Assembly (NCBI GenBank): GCA_947174805.1
Contig: CAMWKH010000002.1
Location: 62,001 to 126,000 of the forward strand
From: an uncultured Roseburia sp.
GTDB lineage: Bacteria; Bacillota; Clostridia; Lachnospirales; Lachnospiraceae
Direction: 5' to 3'
Length of the DNA stretch: 64,000 nucleotides
In this document: piece by piece, positions 37,255-45,496 of the stretch
How the letters are laid out: the number at the start of each line of letters is the position of its first letter
Position numbering within the stretch: position 1 is the stretch's first letter
The notes under the pieces: model-generated
The model's database searches: none
The model's input: only the letters and a program-made list of their open reading frames with translations
What the model was told of the DNA's origin: nothing
Made by a program: the position numbers and the translations under genes

Positions 37255-37309
37255 ACTTTTTTCCTCCTGATAAATAATTTGTAGTTTTATGTTAAATGCT
37301 CGTTTCATT

Positions 37310-37352
37310 TAACTTAATTTAATTATAACTGTTTAACTCAATATTGCATCAA
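37310..37352 (-). promoter_or_regulatory. Promoter of the mannan operon with a TTAAGTTA motif
   Basis: Minus strand: TTGATG (37347-37352), a 19-bp spacer and TATAAT (37322-37327). TTAAGTTA (plus strand TAACTTAA 37310-37317) lies just past the -10, a typical repressor position. The same word recurs at the pgm and GH36 promoters. Confidence 0.55.
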
Positions 37353-37378
37353 TTATTCTTGCTATAAATCATATATTC

Positions 37379-37510
37379 TTGATAAGTTTCGTCTTTTTGT
37401 ATAATATTTACAATTATTTACGTGCAAATTGTTCATTTTGTATATGGTGCTTTTTGGCTTTTTCCGATAAAATGAAGATACAGTAATTTATTTAAGTTAT
37501 ATTTAGCTTA
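37379..37510 (+). promoter_or_regulatory. Phosphohexomutase promoter and TTAAGTTA/TTTAGCTTA leader motifs
   Basis: TTGATA (37379-37384) and TATAAT (37400-37405) with a short 15-bp spacer; TAATAT two bases on would give 17. The leader holds TTAAGTTA (37492-37499) and TTTAGCTTA (37502-37510), both resembling elements at the GH36 promoter. The 37255-37543 stretch has no gene of its own. Confidence 0.5.
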
Positions 37511-37543
37511 ATCTAAAATATTTGAGAAAAGGAGAACGGACCT

Positions 37544-39274
37544 ATGGGATATTTGGAAAACTATGAGAAATGGTGCAGCGACGCCTATTTTGACGAGAAG
37601 ACAAGAGAAGAATTAAAGGCTTTAAAAGGAAACGATGCAGAAATCGAGGACAGGTTTTACCGTCAGTTAGAATTTGGAACCGGAGGATTAAGGGGAATCA
37701 TCGGGGCCGGAACCAACCGCATGAATATCTATACGGTACGCCAGGCCACCCAGGGACTTGCCAACTACATCCTCTCCCAAAAAGGGCAGGAGAAAGGCGT
37801 GGCCATCGCCTTTGACTCCAGGATTATGTCGCCGGAGTTTGCGAAGGAGGCGGCCCTGTGCTTAAACGCCAACGGAATCAAAGCTTATCTTTTTGAAAGC
37901 CTGCGTCCCACGCCGGAACTTTCCTTTGCCCTGCGCCATTTGGGATGTATTGCAGGCATCGTAATCACCGCAAGCCACAATCCAAGGGAATATAACGGAT
38001 ACAAAGTTTACTGGGAGGACGGAGCACAGATTACGCCGCCCCATGACAAAAATATTTTAGCGGAAGTGGCAAAAGTCACAGAGTTTTCCATGGTAAAGAC
38101 CATGGAAGAAAGGGAGGCAAGGGAAGCCGGGCTCCTGATCACTATCGGCTCCGACATCGACGACTTATATATGGAAGAGTTAAAGGGACAGTCCATCCAT
38201 CCGGAAGTGATCAAGGATATGGCAAAGGATATTAAAATCGTATACACCCCCCTCCACGGCACAGGAAACCTTCCGGTGCGCCGGGTGTTAAAGGAGCTGG
38301 GATTTGAAAATGTCTACGTGGTTCCCCAGCAGGAAAAACCCGACGGCAATTTCCCCACTGTGGCATACCCAAATCCCGAGTCCCCCAAAGCTTTTGAGCT
38401 TGCCCTTAAACTTGCAAAGGAAGTGGATGCGGATATCGTTCTTGCCACAGACCCGGACGCCGACCGTTTGGGAGTGTACTGCAAAGACACGAAAACCGGG
38501 GAATATGTTACATTTACCGGAAACATGTCAGGCATGCTCATCGCCGAATATATTTTAAGGGAGAGAACCGCCACAAATACCATGCCAAAAAATCCCGCCC
38601 TGGTGGAGACCATTGTCACAACGGATATGGCAAAAGCCATAGCCAAAGCATACGGCGTGACCCTCATTGAAGTCCTCACCGGATTTAAGTATATCGGGGA
38701 GCAGATTAAATGGTTTGAGGAGAAAGGCACCCACAACTACGTGTTTGGTTTGGAGGAGAGCTATGGATGCCTGGCAGGCACCTACGCCAGGGACAAGGAT
38801 GCCTGCGTGGCTGTGATGATGCTCTGCGAGGTGGCATCCTGGTGCAAATCAAAAAATATGACCCTGTGGGATGCCATGCTTTTGATGTATGAAAAATACG
38901 GCTACTACAAAGAGGGCCTGGAAACCATGACCTTAAAGGGCATTGACGGGGCAAAACAGATTCAGGACATGATGACGAAAATGCGGGAAAATCCCCCGAA
39001 AGAGCTGGCGGGGCTTGAGGTTCTTGCCGTGAGGGATTACAAAGAAGACACCCGGAAGGACTTATCCACAGGCGCAGTGACAAAAACCGGGCTTCCCAGT
39101 TCCAATGTGCTTTACTACGAGTTAAGCAACAATTCCTGGTGCTGCGTACGCCCCTCTGGAACGGAGCCTAAGATTAAATTCTACTTTGGGGTAGTGGGAG
39201 AAAATTTGCAGGACGGAGCAGACAAGTTAGACGCCCTGAACCGCGCCATGCTGGAATATGCAAAAGGAAAGTAA
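37544..39274 (+). CDS. Alpha-phosphoglucomutase / phosphomannomutase
   Basis: 576 aa, PgcA-type alpha-D-phosphohexomutase. The phosphoserine loop is ITASHNPREYNGYKVYW (near residue 146), the metal loop is ATDPDADRLGVY, the sugar loop is GLEESYGCL, and the phosphate site is RPSGTEPKIKFYF. It interconverts hexose 1- and 6-phosphates. Next to two GH130 enzymes that release mannose 1-phosphate, mannose 1-phosphate to mannose 6-phosphate is its likely main job, feeding ManA. It is divergent from the mannan operon and preceded by AAAGGAG. Confidence 0.93.
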   Translation: MGYLENYEKWCSDAYFDEKTREELKALKGNDAEIEDRFYRQLEFGTGGLRGIIGAGTNRMNIYTVRQATQGLANYILSQKGQEKGVAIAFDSRIMSPEFAKEAALCLNANGIKAYLFESLRPTPELSFALRHLGCIAGIVITASHNPREYNGYKVYWEDGAQITPPHDKNILAEVAKVTEFSMVKTMEEREAREAGLLITIGSDIDDLYMEELKGQSIHPEVIKDMAKDIKIVYTPLHGTGNLPVRRVLKELGFENVYVVPQQEKPDGNFPTVAYPNPESPKAFELALKLAKEVDADIVLATDPDADRLGVYCKDTKTGEYVTFTGNMSGMLIAEYILRERTATNTMPKNPALVETIVTTDMAKAIAKAYGVTLIEVLTGFKYIGEQIKWFEEKGTHNYVFGLEESYGCLAGTYARDKDACVAVMMLCEVASWCKSKNMTLWDAMLLMYEKYGYYKEGLETMTLKGIDGAKQIQDMMTKMRENPPKELAGLEVLAVRDYKEDTRKDLSTGAVTKTGLPSSNVLYYELSNNSWCCVRPSGTEPKIKFYFGVVGENLQDGADKLDALNRAMLEYAKGK

Positions 39275-39308
39275 ATGCCAAGCATTTCTTAACTAGGAGG
39301 AATTCCAA

Positions 39309-40247
39309 ATGACTTTTACCCAGGTATTTAAGGCATCCGCCTCCGGTAAAATGGTGGCAAATTATACCATAGACCCTGAGATGCTGCTTCCAAATAAATA
39401 CGAAGCAATAGATACAAAAGAAAACACTTTCCTCTCCCTTTTAGGGGGAGGGAGCGTACAAAGCGAACAGCTCTTTTCCGTATCTTTTGCCCCTATGGCA
39501 GAAACCTATCTGCTCCTGTACACCACAGAAGGTGCAGGCGTCTTAAAAACCCCGGAAATACCTGGGGGAATTGCCCTCTCCCAAAACAGCGTATTATTGT
39601 GGGACTGCCAAAAACCCTTTACCCTTACCACATCCATGGTGCCCTGGAATTTCTTTCTGTTTTTTTTGGAGGGAGAACAGCTTGAAATTTTTGGAGGTAT
39701 CGGGAAAAAGAAACGCCAATACAGCTATACCCTGTCACAGTATTCCCCTCTGCACCAATATTTCCGCTCTCTCTTGGGGATACCGGAACGCTACTCTCTA
39801 TCCGATGCCATAAAAATGAACCAGATTCTCACTGATATTTTAACAGACATTTCCCTCCCCCTTGTGCCAAAAGAGAATGTGAGGGACGCAAACATCCCAT
39901 CCTATCTCTACGAGCTGAAAGACCGTCTGGACCATCACTATGGGGAAACTTTCTCCCTGGCCCAGTACGAGGAGTTGTTTTCTATTAATAAATACCGTAT
40001 CTGCCGGGAATTTTCACGGTATTTCCACTCTTCTCCCCTGGCATATTTAACCCAGGTGCGGCTGAATAAGGCAAAAGAAATGCTGCTTACCACAGATTTA
40101 AACATCTATGAAATAAGCAGCTATGTAGGATATGAGAATGTAAATCACTTTATCTCCCTGTTTCGGAAATATAACGGAACCACTCCCAACGCCTTTAAAC
40201 AAAAGGCACGGGAAAACCAACCTGCTTCACACTCCTCTTTGGAATAA
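39309..40247 (+). CDS. AraC-family regulator in the mannan locus
   Basis: 312 aa, 34 bp after the mutase with AGGAGGA. The N-terminal sensing part (about 1-190) is only loosely cupin-like (LLLYTTEGAGVL, LWDCQKPF). The C-terminal HTH part has FSLAQYEELFSINKYRICREFSRYF and IYEISSYVGYENVNHFISLFRKY, ending GTTPNAFKQ. Its last 53 bp overlap the convergent LacI gene. Likely target is the mannan locus; the effector cannot be read from sequence. Confidence 0.85.
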   Translation: MTFTQVFKASASGKMVANYTIDPEMLLPNKYEAIDTKENTFLSLLGGGSVQSEQLFSVSFAPMAETYLLLYTTEGAGVLKTPEIPGGIALSQNSVLLWDCQKPFTLTTSMVPWNFFLFFLEGEQLEIFGGIGKKKRQYSYTLSQYSPLHQYFRSLLGIPERYSLSDAIKMNQILTDILTDISLPLVPKENVRDANIPSYLYELKDRLDHHYGETFSLAQYEELFSINKYRICREFSRYFHSSPLAYLTQVRLNKAKEMLLTTDLNIYEISSYVGYENVNHFISLFRKYNGTTPNAFKQKARENQPASHSSLE

Positions 40248-41238
40248 ACTTTCCGGCTATGACGCACATGCCGGAAAAATAATCCGGATTTTCGATTTTA
40301 CGGGTGAGAATATGCACCGCCCTCCTTGCCATCCTCTTCACATTAATCTCATAAGTGGTAAGGTCTATCTCAGGCATCTGCATATCCTGAAAATGGTCAA
40401 ATCCCGCCACAGAGACATCCTCCGGCACCCGGTATCCTGCCTCTTTCAATTTGCGTATCATAAGGTTTGCGCTCAAATCGCAGTTGCAGAAAAAAGCTGT
40501 GGGCATATTCTCTCTTGGCAAGACAAAAAAATCCTCAAAATCCACCCTTCCTGTTTTTCTGTCCCTGTCGTCCAAAATCCAGGCATTGTTTAAATCCACG
40601 CCGTGTTCCATCAGAGATTTTAAATAACCGAAATACCGGTCATCAATACTTGCGGTGGCAAGCCTAGTCCCCACAAATCCAATATTTCTATGCCCCATCT
40701 CAAAGAGATGATTTGTCACCGTGTAAGCTCCCACCATATTGTTGGAAACCACAGAGTCCATCTCCCCCTCCACGTCAAAGCTGTCCAAACTTACCAAAGG
40801 CTTCTTTGAGACTGTTTTAAGATAATTAATATACTTCCGCCCAAAAGAGCCCATAATCACCAGACCGTCCGCCTTATTTTCAGCGAGAACCTTGGGCAGT
40901 GCACAATCTTCCTCATCCCTATAGCTGATTACCTCAAGGAGGGTAAAACAGCTTTTTCTCACGGCATTCCTGGAAACTTCCTGGTATAAAGACCAGTAAA
41001 AAGACTGGTTGTCCGCCAAAAAACGTTCCGCCACAATAATCCCCAGGGTATAGCTTTTTCGGCTCTGTTCGCTCTTCTCCTGGACAGTGCGGACATACCC
41101 CAGTTCGTCCGCCACCTGTTTTATTTTTTCCCTCATCTCATCGCTGACGCCTTTTTGCCCTGACAGCGCCTTGGAGACTGTCACCACGCTGACTCCAAGG
41201 CGCCCTGCAATATCAGCCATTTTAATCGATTTTGCCAT
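40195..41238 (-). CDS. LacI-family repressor of the mannan/galactomannan locus
   Basis: 347 aa from MAKSIKMADIAGRLG, 17 bp after the GH36 gene with GAGGGAG upstream. DNA-binding domain: IKMADIAGRLGVSVVTVSKALSG plus hinge-helix region. Periplasmic-binding-type effector domain: LGIIVAERF, ADGLVIMGSFG, SLDSFDVEGEMDSVVSNNMVGAY, TAFFCNCDLSANLMIRKL, VSVAGFDHF. Cotranscribed with the alpha-galactosidase, so probably autoregulated. TTAAGTTA and TTTAGCTAAA elements near three locus promoters are candidate sites. Confidence 0.9.
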   Translation of the reverse strand: MAKSIKMADIAGRLGVSVVTVSKALSGQKGVSDEMREKIKQVADELGYVRTVQEKSEQSRKSYTLGIIVAERFLADNQSFYWSLYQEVSRNAVRKSCFTLLEVISYRDEEDCALPKVLAENKADGLVIMGSFGRKYINYLKTVSKKPLVSLDSFDVEGEMDSVVSNNMVGAYTVTNHLFEMGHRNIGFVGTRLATASIDDRYFGYLKSLMEHGVDLNNAWILDDRDRKTGRVDFEDFFVLPRENMPTAFFCNCDLSANLMIRKLKEAGYRVPEDVSVAGFDHFQDMQMPEIDLTTYEINVKRMARRAVHILTRKIENPDYFSGMCVIAGKFIPKRSVKQVGFPVPFV

Positions 41239-41255
41239 ACACACTCCCTCTGGTC

Positions 41256-43424
41256 CTAAACTGCCAGGACCTCTATGAGTTTTGCCTGATAATCTCCCCA
41301 AAGACCGGGAATTAACAATCCTCCATGCATCAAAACATTTCCTGTATACCGCTTTCCTTCCACCTCATACACCGTATCCTCAGATAAGCCCTGAAGGTAT
41401 ATTTTTCGGCTGTGGATATTTGGCTCTGCCATCACCTGGACAAAAGTGACCAATGCCTGTTTTTTATCTTTCGACACCACCTGATAGCAGTCGTAAATGT
41501 GATTCTCCCGGTAGGAGGCCAGACGGTAATAGTCTCCTGCATTTACCAGGGGATAATATTTTTTAAAAGTTTCTATCTGCCCTGGAATCTGTTCCCTGTC
41601 CTCCTGAGGAATTTTGGTGATATCCAGCTCATAGCCGAAGGTCCCCGCCATGGCCACAATTCCCCTGGTCTCAAAGGGCGTCACCCTCCCGGTGGCGTGA
41701 TTGGGACAGTCGGATACATGGGCGCCAATCACGGAAAGGGGGTAAATCAGCTGAGTCCCCTCCTGAATCATAAGCCGCTCCACCGCATCCGTATCATCGG
41801 AGCACCAAATCTGGGGGCTGTAGTAAAGCATTCCCGGGTCAAACCTGGCCCCTCCCCCGGAACAGTTTTCCAGAAGAAGATTGGGGAACTCCCTCACCAG
41901 CCTTTCCTGAAGCTCATACACCCCCAATACATGGCGGTGGTAAATCTCCCCCTGTCTGTCCTCCGGCAGATAAGAACTTCCTGCGTCCGCCAGGGGACGG
42001 TTCATATCCCATTTCACATAGCTGATGTGGGCGCTTCTCAATATGGCCGCCACGGATTCATACACGTACTCCAAAACCTCCGGCCTGGAAAAATCCAAAA
42101 CAAGCTGTTCCCTTGCAAGCCCGGGAGCCCGCCCCTTAAACTGCAGGGCCCACTCAGGATGTTTGCAGTAAAGTTCGGAATCCGGCGAAATCATCTCCGG
42201 CTCAAACCAGATGCCAAATTCCATTCCCAGTTCCCTGACATGTTCCACCAGATTTTCCAGCCCGCCTTTTAACTTATTCTCATTTACCTGCCAGTCCCCC
42301 AGGCTGCTGTTATCGGAATTTCTATGGCCGAACCACCCGTCGTCCATCACAAGCATTTCAATTCCCGCCTTGGATGCCTCTTTTGCAATAGAGAGCAGTT
42401 TCTCGTCATCAAATTCAAAATAAGTTGCCTCCCAGTTATTGATGAGAACCGGCCTCTTTTTATCCTTCCAGGGGCTGCGGATTAAATGGTTTCTGTACAA
42501 ATCATGGTAAGTCCTTGTCATTTTCCCAAGTCCTTCCCCGGAATACACAAGAATCACCTCCGGCGCCGCAAACTCCTCCCCCGGCTCTAACTTCCAGGTA
42601 AAATGCTCCGGGTGGATTCCCATAACCGCCCTTACGCTTCCAAATTGATTCTTCTGCACTTTTCCCACAAAATTACCGGAATACACAAAATGGAAACCGT
42701 AAACCTCCCCATTGGTCTGGCTGCATCCTTTCGTGGTCAGGGCAAAAAAGGGATGCTCCTGATGCCCGGACTCTCCCCGGAGAGATTCGATATACGTCCC
42801 TGCATGTCCCACAGGAACCGTCTCCATATGCCGCTCCCTGGCCCATGAGCCAAAAAGGGACAAAAATTCAAAATCTTTATCGTCCATATCCACACAGGCG
42901 GAGAGGACTTTTTTCAGATAGAGAGGCTCACTGCCCTCATTTACCAGCTTAACACTCCTGGCAATAGCATCCGTATCGGAAAACGCCGTATAGCTTAAAA
43001 TCGCTTTTAAACCCAAAACATTATCTTCCAGCGTAATCTCTACCGTGTCACAGTTGTCCCCCCAGGTAGCGGGAAGGCCCTTAAGCTCTTTTTTCCCGGA
43101 AAAAATCTCATGGCTTACATAAGACAACTCCGCTCCCTCCTGTCCGCCGCTGGAGACCAGAAGGGCGCTCTCCCTGTAATCTCCCAGCCCGCCGCAGGGA
43201 TATTCCATGGGAAAACTGTCAAAAAAGGTCACTTTTTCTCTCAGATTTTCAGAAGGAACAAAGGGATTTTCCTCTGTGCGCATCAGATAAGAAAGATTTG
43301 TGTCATTCAATTTTTTCCCATAATATACATGTCCCAGATAATTGTTGTCCGCAATCCCCATCACGTAACTGCTCTCCGGAGTATCCAATTTCAAAATTTT
43401 TGTTTTTTCATCAAATGTAATCAA
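41256..43424 (-). CDS. GH36 alpha-galactosidase
   Basis: 722 aa if started at the TTG at 43424, which has AAAGGAG at ideal spacing; the track ATG has no ribosome site. Nucleophile Asp473 in YVKWDMNRPL, acid/base Asp543 in WCSDDTD, and MDDGWFGHRNSDNSSLGDW near 360 define the family. No signal peptide and no kinase domain, unlike agaSK. Its place between the LacI gene and the mannan genes suggests it strips alpha-1,6-galactose from imported galactomanno-oligosaccharides. Confidence 0.93.
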   Translation of the reverse strand: MITFDEKTKILKLDTPESSYVMGIADNNYLGHVYYGKKLNDTNLSYLMRTEENPFVPSENLREKVTFFDSFPMEYPCGGLGDYRESALLVSSGGQEGAELSYVSHEIFSGKKELKGLPATWGDNCDTVEITLEDNVLGLKAILSYTAFSDTDAIARSVKLVNEGSEPLYLKKVLSACVDMDDKDFEFLSLFGSWARERHMETVPVGHAGTYIESLRGESGHQEHPFFALTTKGCSQTNGEVYGFHFVYSGNFVGKVQKNQFGSVRAVMGIHPEHFTWKLEPGEEFAAPEVILVYSGEGLGKMTRTYHDLYRNHLIRSPWKDKKRPVLINNWEATYFEFDDEKLLSIAKEASKAGIEMLVMDDGWFGHRNSDNSSLGDWQVNENKLKGGLENLVEHVRELGMEFGIWFEPEMISPDSELYCKHPEWALQFKGRAPGLAREQLVLDFSRPEVLEYVYESVAAILRSAHISYVKWDMNRPLADAGSSYLPEDRQGEIYHRHVLGVYELQERLVREFPNLLLENCSGGGARFDPGMLYYSPQIWCSDDTDAVERLMIQEGTQLIYPLSVIGAHVSDCPNHATGRVTPFETRGIVAMAGTFGYELDITKIPQEDREQIPGQIETFKKYYPLVNAGDYYRLASYRENHIYDCYQVVSKDKKQALVTFVQVMAEPNIHSRKIYLQGLSEDTVYEVEGKRYTGNVLMHGGLLIPGLWGDYQAKLIEVLAV

Positions 43425-43498
43425 AGCTTCTCCTTTCGATTCCCTGTTTTCTATATCAAATAGAAAGATTATTAGAATCTTACAATTTTCCACTAAAA

Positions 43499-43536
43499 TT
43501 TAAGTTAATTATAGTATTATTTAGCTAAAAAGTCAA
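43499..43536 (-). promoter_or_regulatory. GH36/LacI promoter with candidate operators
   Basis: Minus strand TTGACT (43531-43536), 17-bp spacer, TATAAT (43508-43513). A 10-bp palindrome TTTAGCTAAA (43520-43529) fills the spacer, and TAACTTAAA (43499-43507) begins directly after the -10. Both are where a repressor would block RNA polymerase. Confidence 0.7.
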
Positions 43537-43591
43537 CGGGTTTAATCCTGTTATCTTGGCAAATTCTGGGGAAACCCTAAGATAAGACAAC

Positions 43592-43649
43592 TTGAAAATA
43601 ACTACAGATTATGCTAAAATTGGAGTCGTACAATGCAAAAAGTGCATTG
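43592..43649 (+). promoter_or_regulatory. Promoter of the MCP-like gene and a leader hairpin
   Basis: TTGAAA (43592-43597), 17 bp, TAAAAT (43615-43620). The leader holds CAATGCA-AAAAG-TGCATTG (43631-43649), a 7-bp stem with a 5-nt loop, about 45 bp before the start codon. Confidence 0.65.
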
Positions 43650-43694
43650 CATACAAAAGAATCGAGAATAACAAGTACAAGGGGAATACATAGC

Positions 43695-44513
43695 ATGAAT
43701 AACAAATTACAGTATATGATTGATAACCTTGATTTAATTCGGCAGCTGTATAACAAAGAAATGATTATCTCTGTTATAGATAAAGATCATGTTGTACAAG
43801 GTTTTTCCCTGCCAGAAGGAATGCCTCCACAGATGGAGATCGGTTCCGTATTTGAAGACCCCAGCGGAGTTTTTGATGAAGTAATTGCCAAAGGGATTAC
43901 AAAACATAATTATCTTCCCAAGGAGGTTATGGGCTTTCCTATCGAAGGAAATTTAGTTCCTATTAAAGACGACGGGCAGGTAGTGGGCTGTGTCATTTGC
44001 TCTTATTCCGTGGAGGGCAAAGAAAAGGTTAAGGATATTGCCGAAAAGTTTCAGACATCGATTCAGGAAATTGACAGTTCCATCCAGGATGTCACCAATG
44101 GAATTGAAGTTTTATTTCATATGCTCACCAGCATGAATCAGATGACTTCCGAAGTAGAACAGGATGTCAATGAAGCTGCGGGTGTTGTGAATAAAATCAG
44201 CAATAATGCATCCCATTCCAATATACTTGCGCTGAATGCATCGATTGAGGCGGCACGGAGCGGAGAAGCCGGAAAAGGATTTTCCGTTGTGGCCACAGAG
44301 ATGGGAAAACTTGCAAAGGACAGCGGCAGTTCCGCAGCCGAGATAAAAGCCACCTTGTCCGCAATTGTCAACCATCTGGAATCCATCATGAATTCTATTA
44401 CAGAAGCAAATGATATGGCAAAAAGCTATATGGACAATATAAGTTCCATCAAATCCGTGCTGGAACAGACGATTTCCATTGCAAGTGAACTGCAGAACGA
44501 CGTAAACCTATAA
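43695..44513 (+). CDS. Soluble methyl-accepting chemotaxis-like signalling protein
   Basis: 272 aa from [11 protein letters not shown] (AAGGGGA upstream). No membrane segment or HAMP domain. Residues 1 to about 115 form a small PAS-like sensor ([46 protein letters not shown]). The remainder is a coiled-coil methyl-accepting domain with the conserved tip [33 protein letters not shown]. The coiled coil is much shorter than in full receptors. It could signal to a CheA/CheW array or act alone; no chemotaxis genes are nearby. Confidence 0.82.
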   Translation: MNNKLQYMIDNLDLIRQLYNKEMIISVIDKDHVVQGFSLPEGMPPQMEIGSVFEDPSGVFDEVIAKGITKHNYLPKEVMGFPIEGNLVPIKDDGQVVGCVICSYSVEGKEKVKDIAEKFQTSIQEIDSSIQDVTNGIEVLFHMLTSMNQMTSEVEQDVNEAAGVVNKISNNASHSNILALNASIEAARSGEAGKGFSVVATEMGKLAKDSGSSAAEIKATLSAIVNHLESIMNSITEANDMAKSYMDNISSIKSVLEQTISIASELQNDVNL

Positions 44514-44520
44514 TCCCCTT

Positions 44521-44552
44521 AAAATCAGGACATTTTCCCATGTCCTGATTTT
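44521..44552. terminator. Bidirectional terminator
   Basis: A perfect 13-bp stem (AAAATCAGGACAT / ATGTCCTGATTTT) with a 6-nt loop, A-rich before and T-rich after. It serves the MCP-like gene on the plus strand and overlaps the stop codon of the HD gene on the minus strand. Confidence 0.85.
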
Positions 44553-45324
44553 ATCTTTTCTCCACAAACTCAATCATTTTCTTCCGTATATCTTCCATCC
44601 TCTGTTTTGCCGCAGGGTTTTTATAGGCCACCCTGTCCACCAGGCGGTTGACATAGTCGTGTTCCCTCACATAGGCAAAACTCTGGGGAAGGTTTAAATC
44701 AAACATATAGCCGATATAGGAAACCCACATATCCAAATGTGTTTCCCGTTTAGAATTTAAAAGAGGCCTCCCCTCCATAAAAGTGTCGTAGGCATAATCC
44801 GAGACTTCCTCCCTCTCTAACTCCTCCATGGACACATCCAACATGGTTTCCATGGCCTCAATGAGCTTTGTGTGAAAATTATCCAGCTTATCGGCATCTC
44901 TTATTAACTTTGTAAAAAGAAGCTCCTCCCCCTTAAGGTTTTCATCCACCAAAAATACCCCGTGATTTTTAATGCTCTCATAAATAATGGTATCGTAGGC
45001 TTTCGTTTCGATGAAATCCCTGATATGCCCCTGGTCAAATAAAACCATAATACTGCACTTTGCATGGGGAATCACCGAGTCATCAAAACTGTTTGTAAGC
45101 CTAAGCTGCTCAAACCTTCCAATATCGTGTAAAAGCCCGATAAGTTCTGCCAGCTTTCTTTTCTCCTCCGGCAGTTCCATTGCCCTCGATAAAATACCGC
45201 ATATCTCCATCACCCGGTAGGTGTGGGTGATTTTCAGATTGATTTTTGGGTCGTTCTTATCATAGACTGAAATGTGAGTTTTAAACTGTCCAAGGGCATG
45301 TTCTAAGTTTATTTTTGAATCCAT
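44551..45324 (-). CDS. HD-domain metal-dependent phosphohydrolase
   Basis: 257 aa. The HD motif is complete: HTYRVMEICGILSRAM with the first His, AELIGLLHDIGRFEQ with His-Asp, and a later Asp in IRDADKLDNFH. Probable two-metal hydrolase acting on a nucleotide or other phosphoester; the substrate is not evident. Single gene with its own promoter; neighbours offer no clear clue. Confidence 0.82.
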   Translation of the reverse strand: MDSKINLEHALGQFKTHISVYDKNDPKINLKITHTYRVMEICGILSRAMELPEEKRKLAELIGLLHDIGRFEQLRLTNSFDDSVIPHAKCSIMVLFDQGHIRDFIETKAYDTIIYESIKNHGVFLVDENLKGEELLFTKLIRDADKLDNFHTKLIEAMETMLDVSMEELEREEVSDYAYDTFMEGRPLLNSKRETHLDMWVSYIGYMFDLNLPQSFAYVREHDYVNRLVDRVAYKNPAAKQRMEDIRKKMIEFVEKR

Positions 45325-45379
45325 TTTGTGTCCTTTCTATAGTGAGTGATCCGATAACTGCTGTTTTTATTTTTTTATC

Positions 45380-45408
45380 AGATTAACATATCAATTAATT
45401 TTTGTCTA
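45380..45408 (-). promoter_or_regulatory. Probable promoter of the HD gene
   Basis: Minus strand TAGACA (45403-45408), 17-bp spacer, TAATCT (45380-45385); moderate match to consensus, about 55 bp upstream of the start codon. Confidence 0.45.
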
Positions 45409-45444
45409 TAATGCCTGAAGGCGGGAACAGTGGACGTATTTCCG

Positions 45445-45486
45445 AAAAAGCAGCGGTCCCGCCCAAACTCAGGCGGCCGCTGCTTT
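45445..45486 (-). terminator. Terminator of uxaC
   Basis: Minus strand AAAGCAGCGG and CCGCTGCTTT pair over 10 bp, with an inner CCGCC/GGCGG stem in the loop, and TTTTTC closes it. It lies just past the uxaC stop. Confidence 0.8.
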
Positions 45487-45496
45487 CCCTATTTTT

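Noticed and set aside
41412-42272. 286-aa plus-strand ORF
   Set aside because: Antisense shadow of the GH36 gene, whose catalytic motifs are intact on the other strand.
43540-43694. Possible c-di-GMP or other riboswitch before the MCP-like gene
   Set aside because: Inverted repeats exist, but conserved GEMM elements are not visible and part of the structure lies upstream of the promoter.
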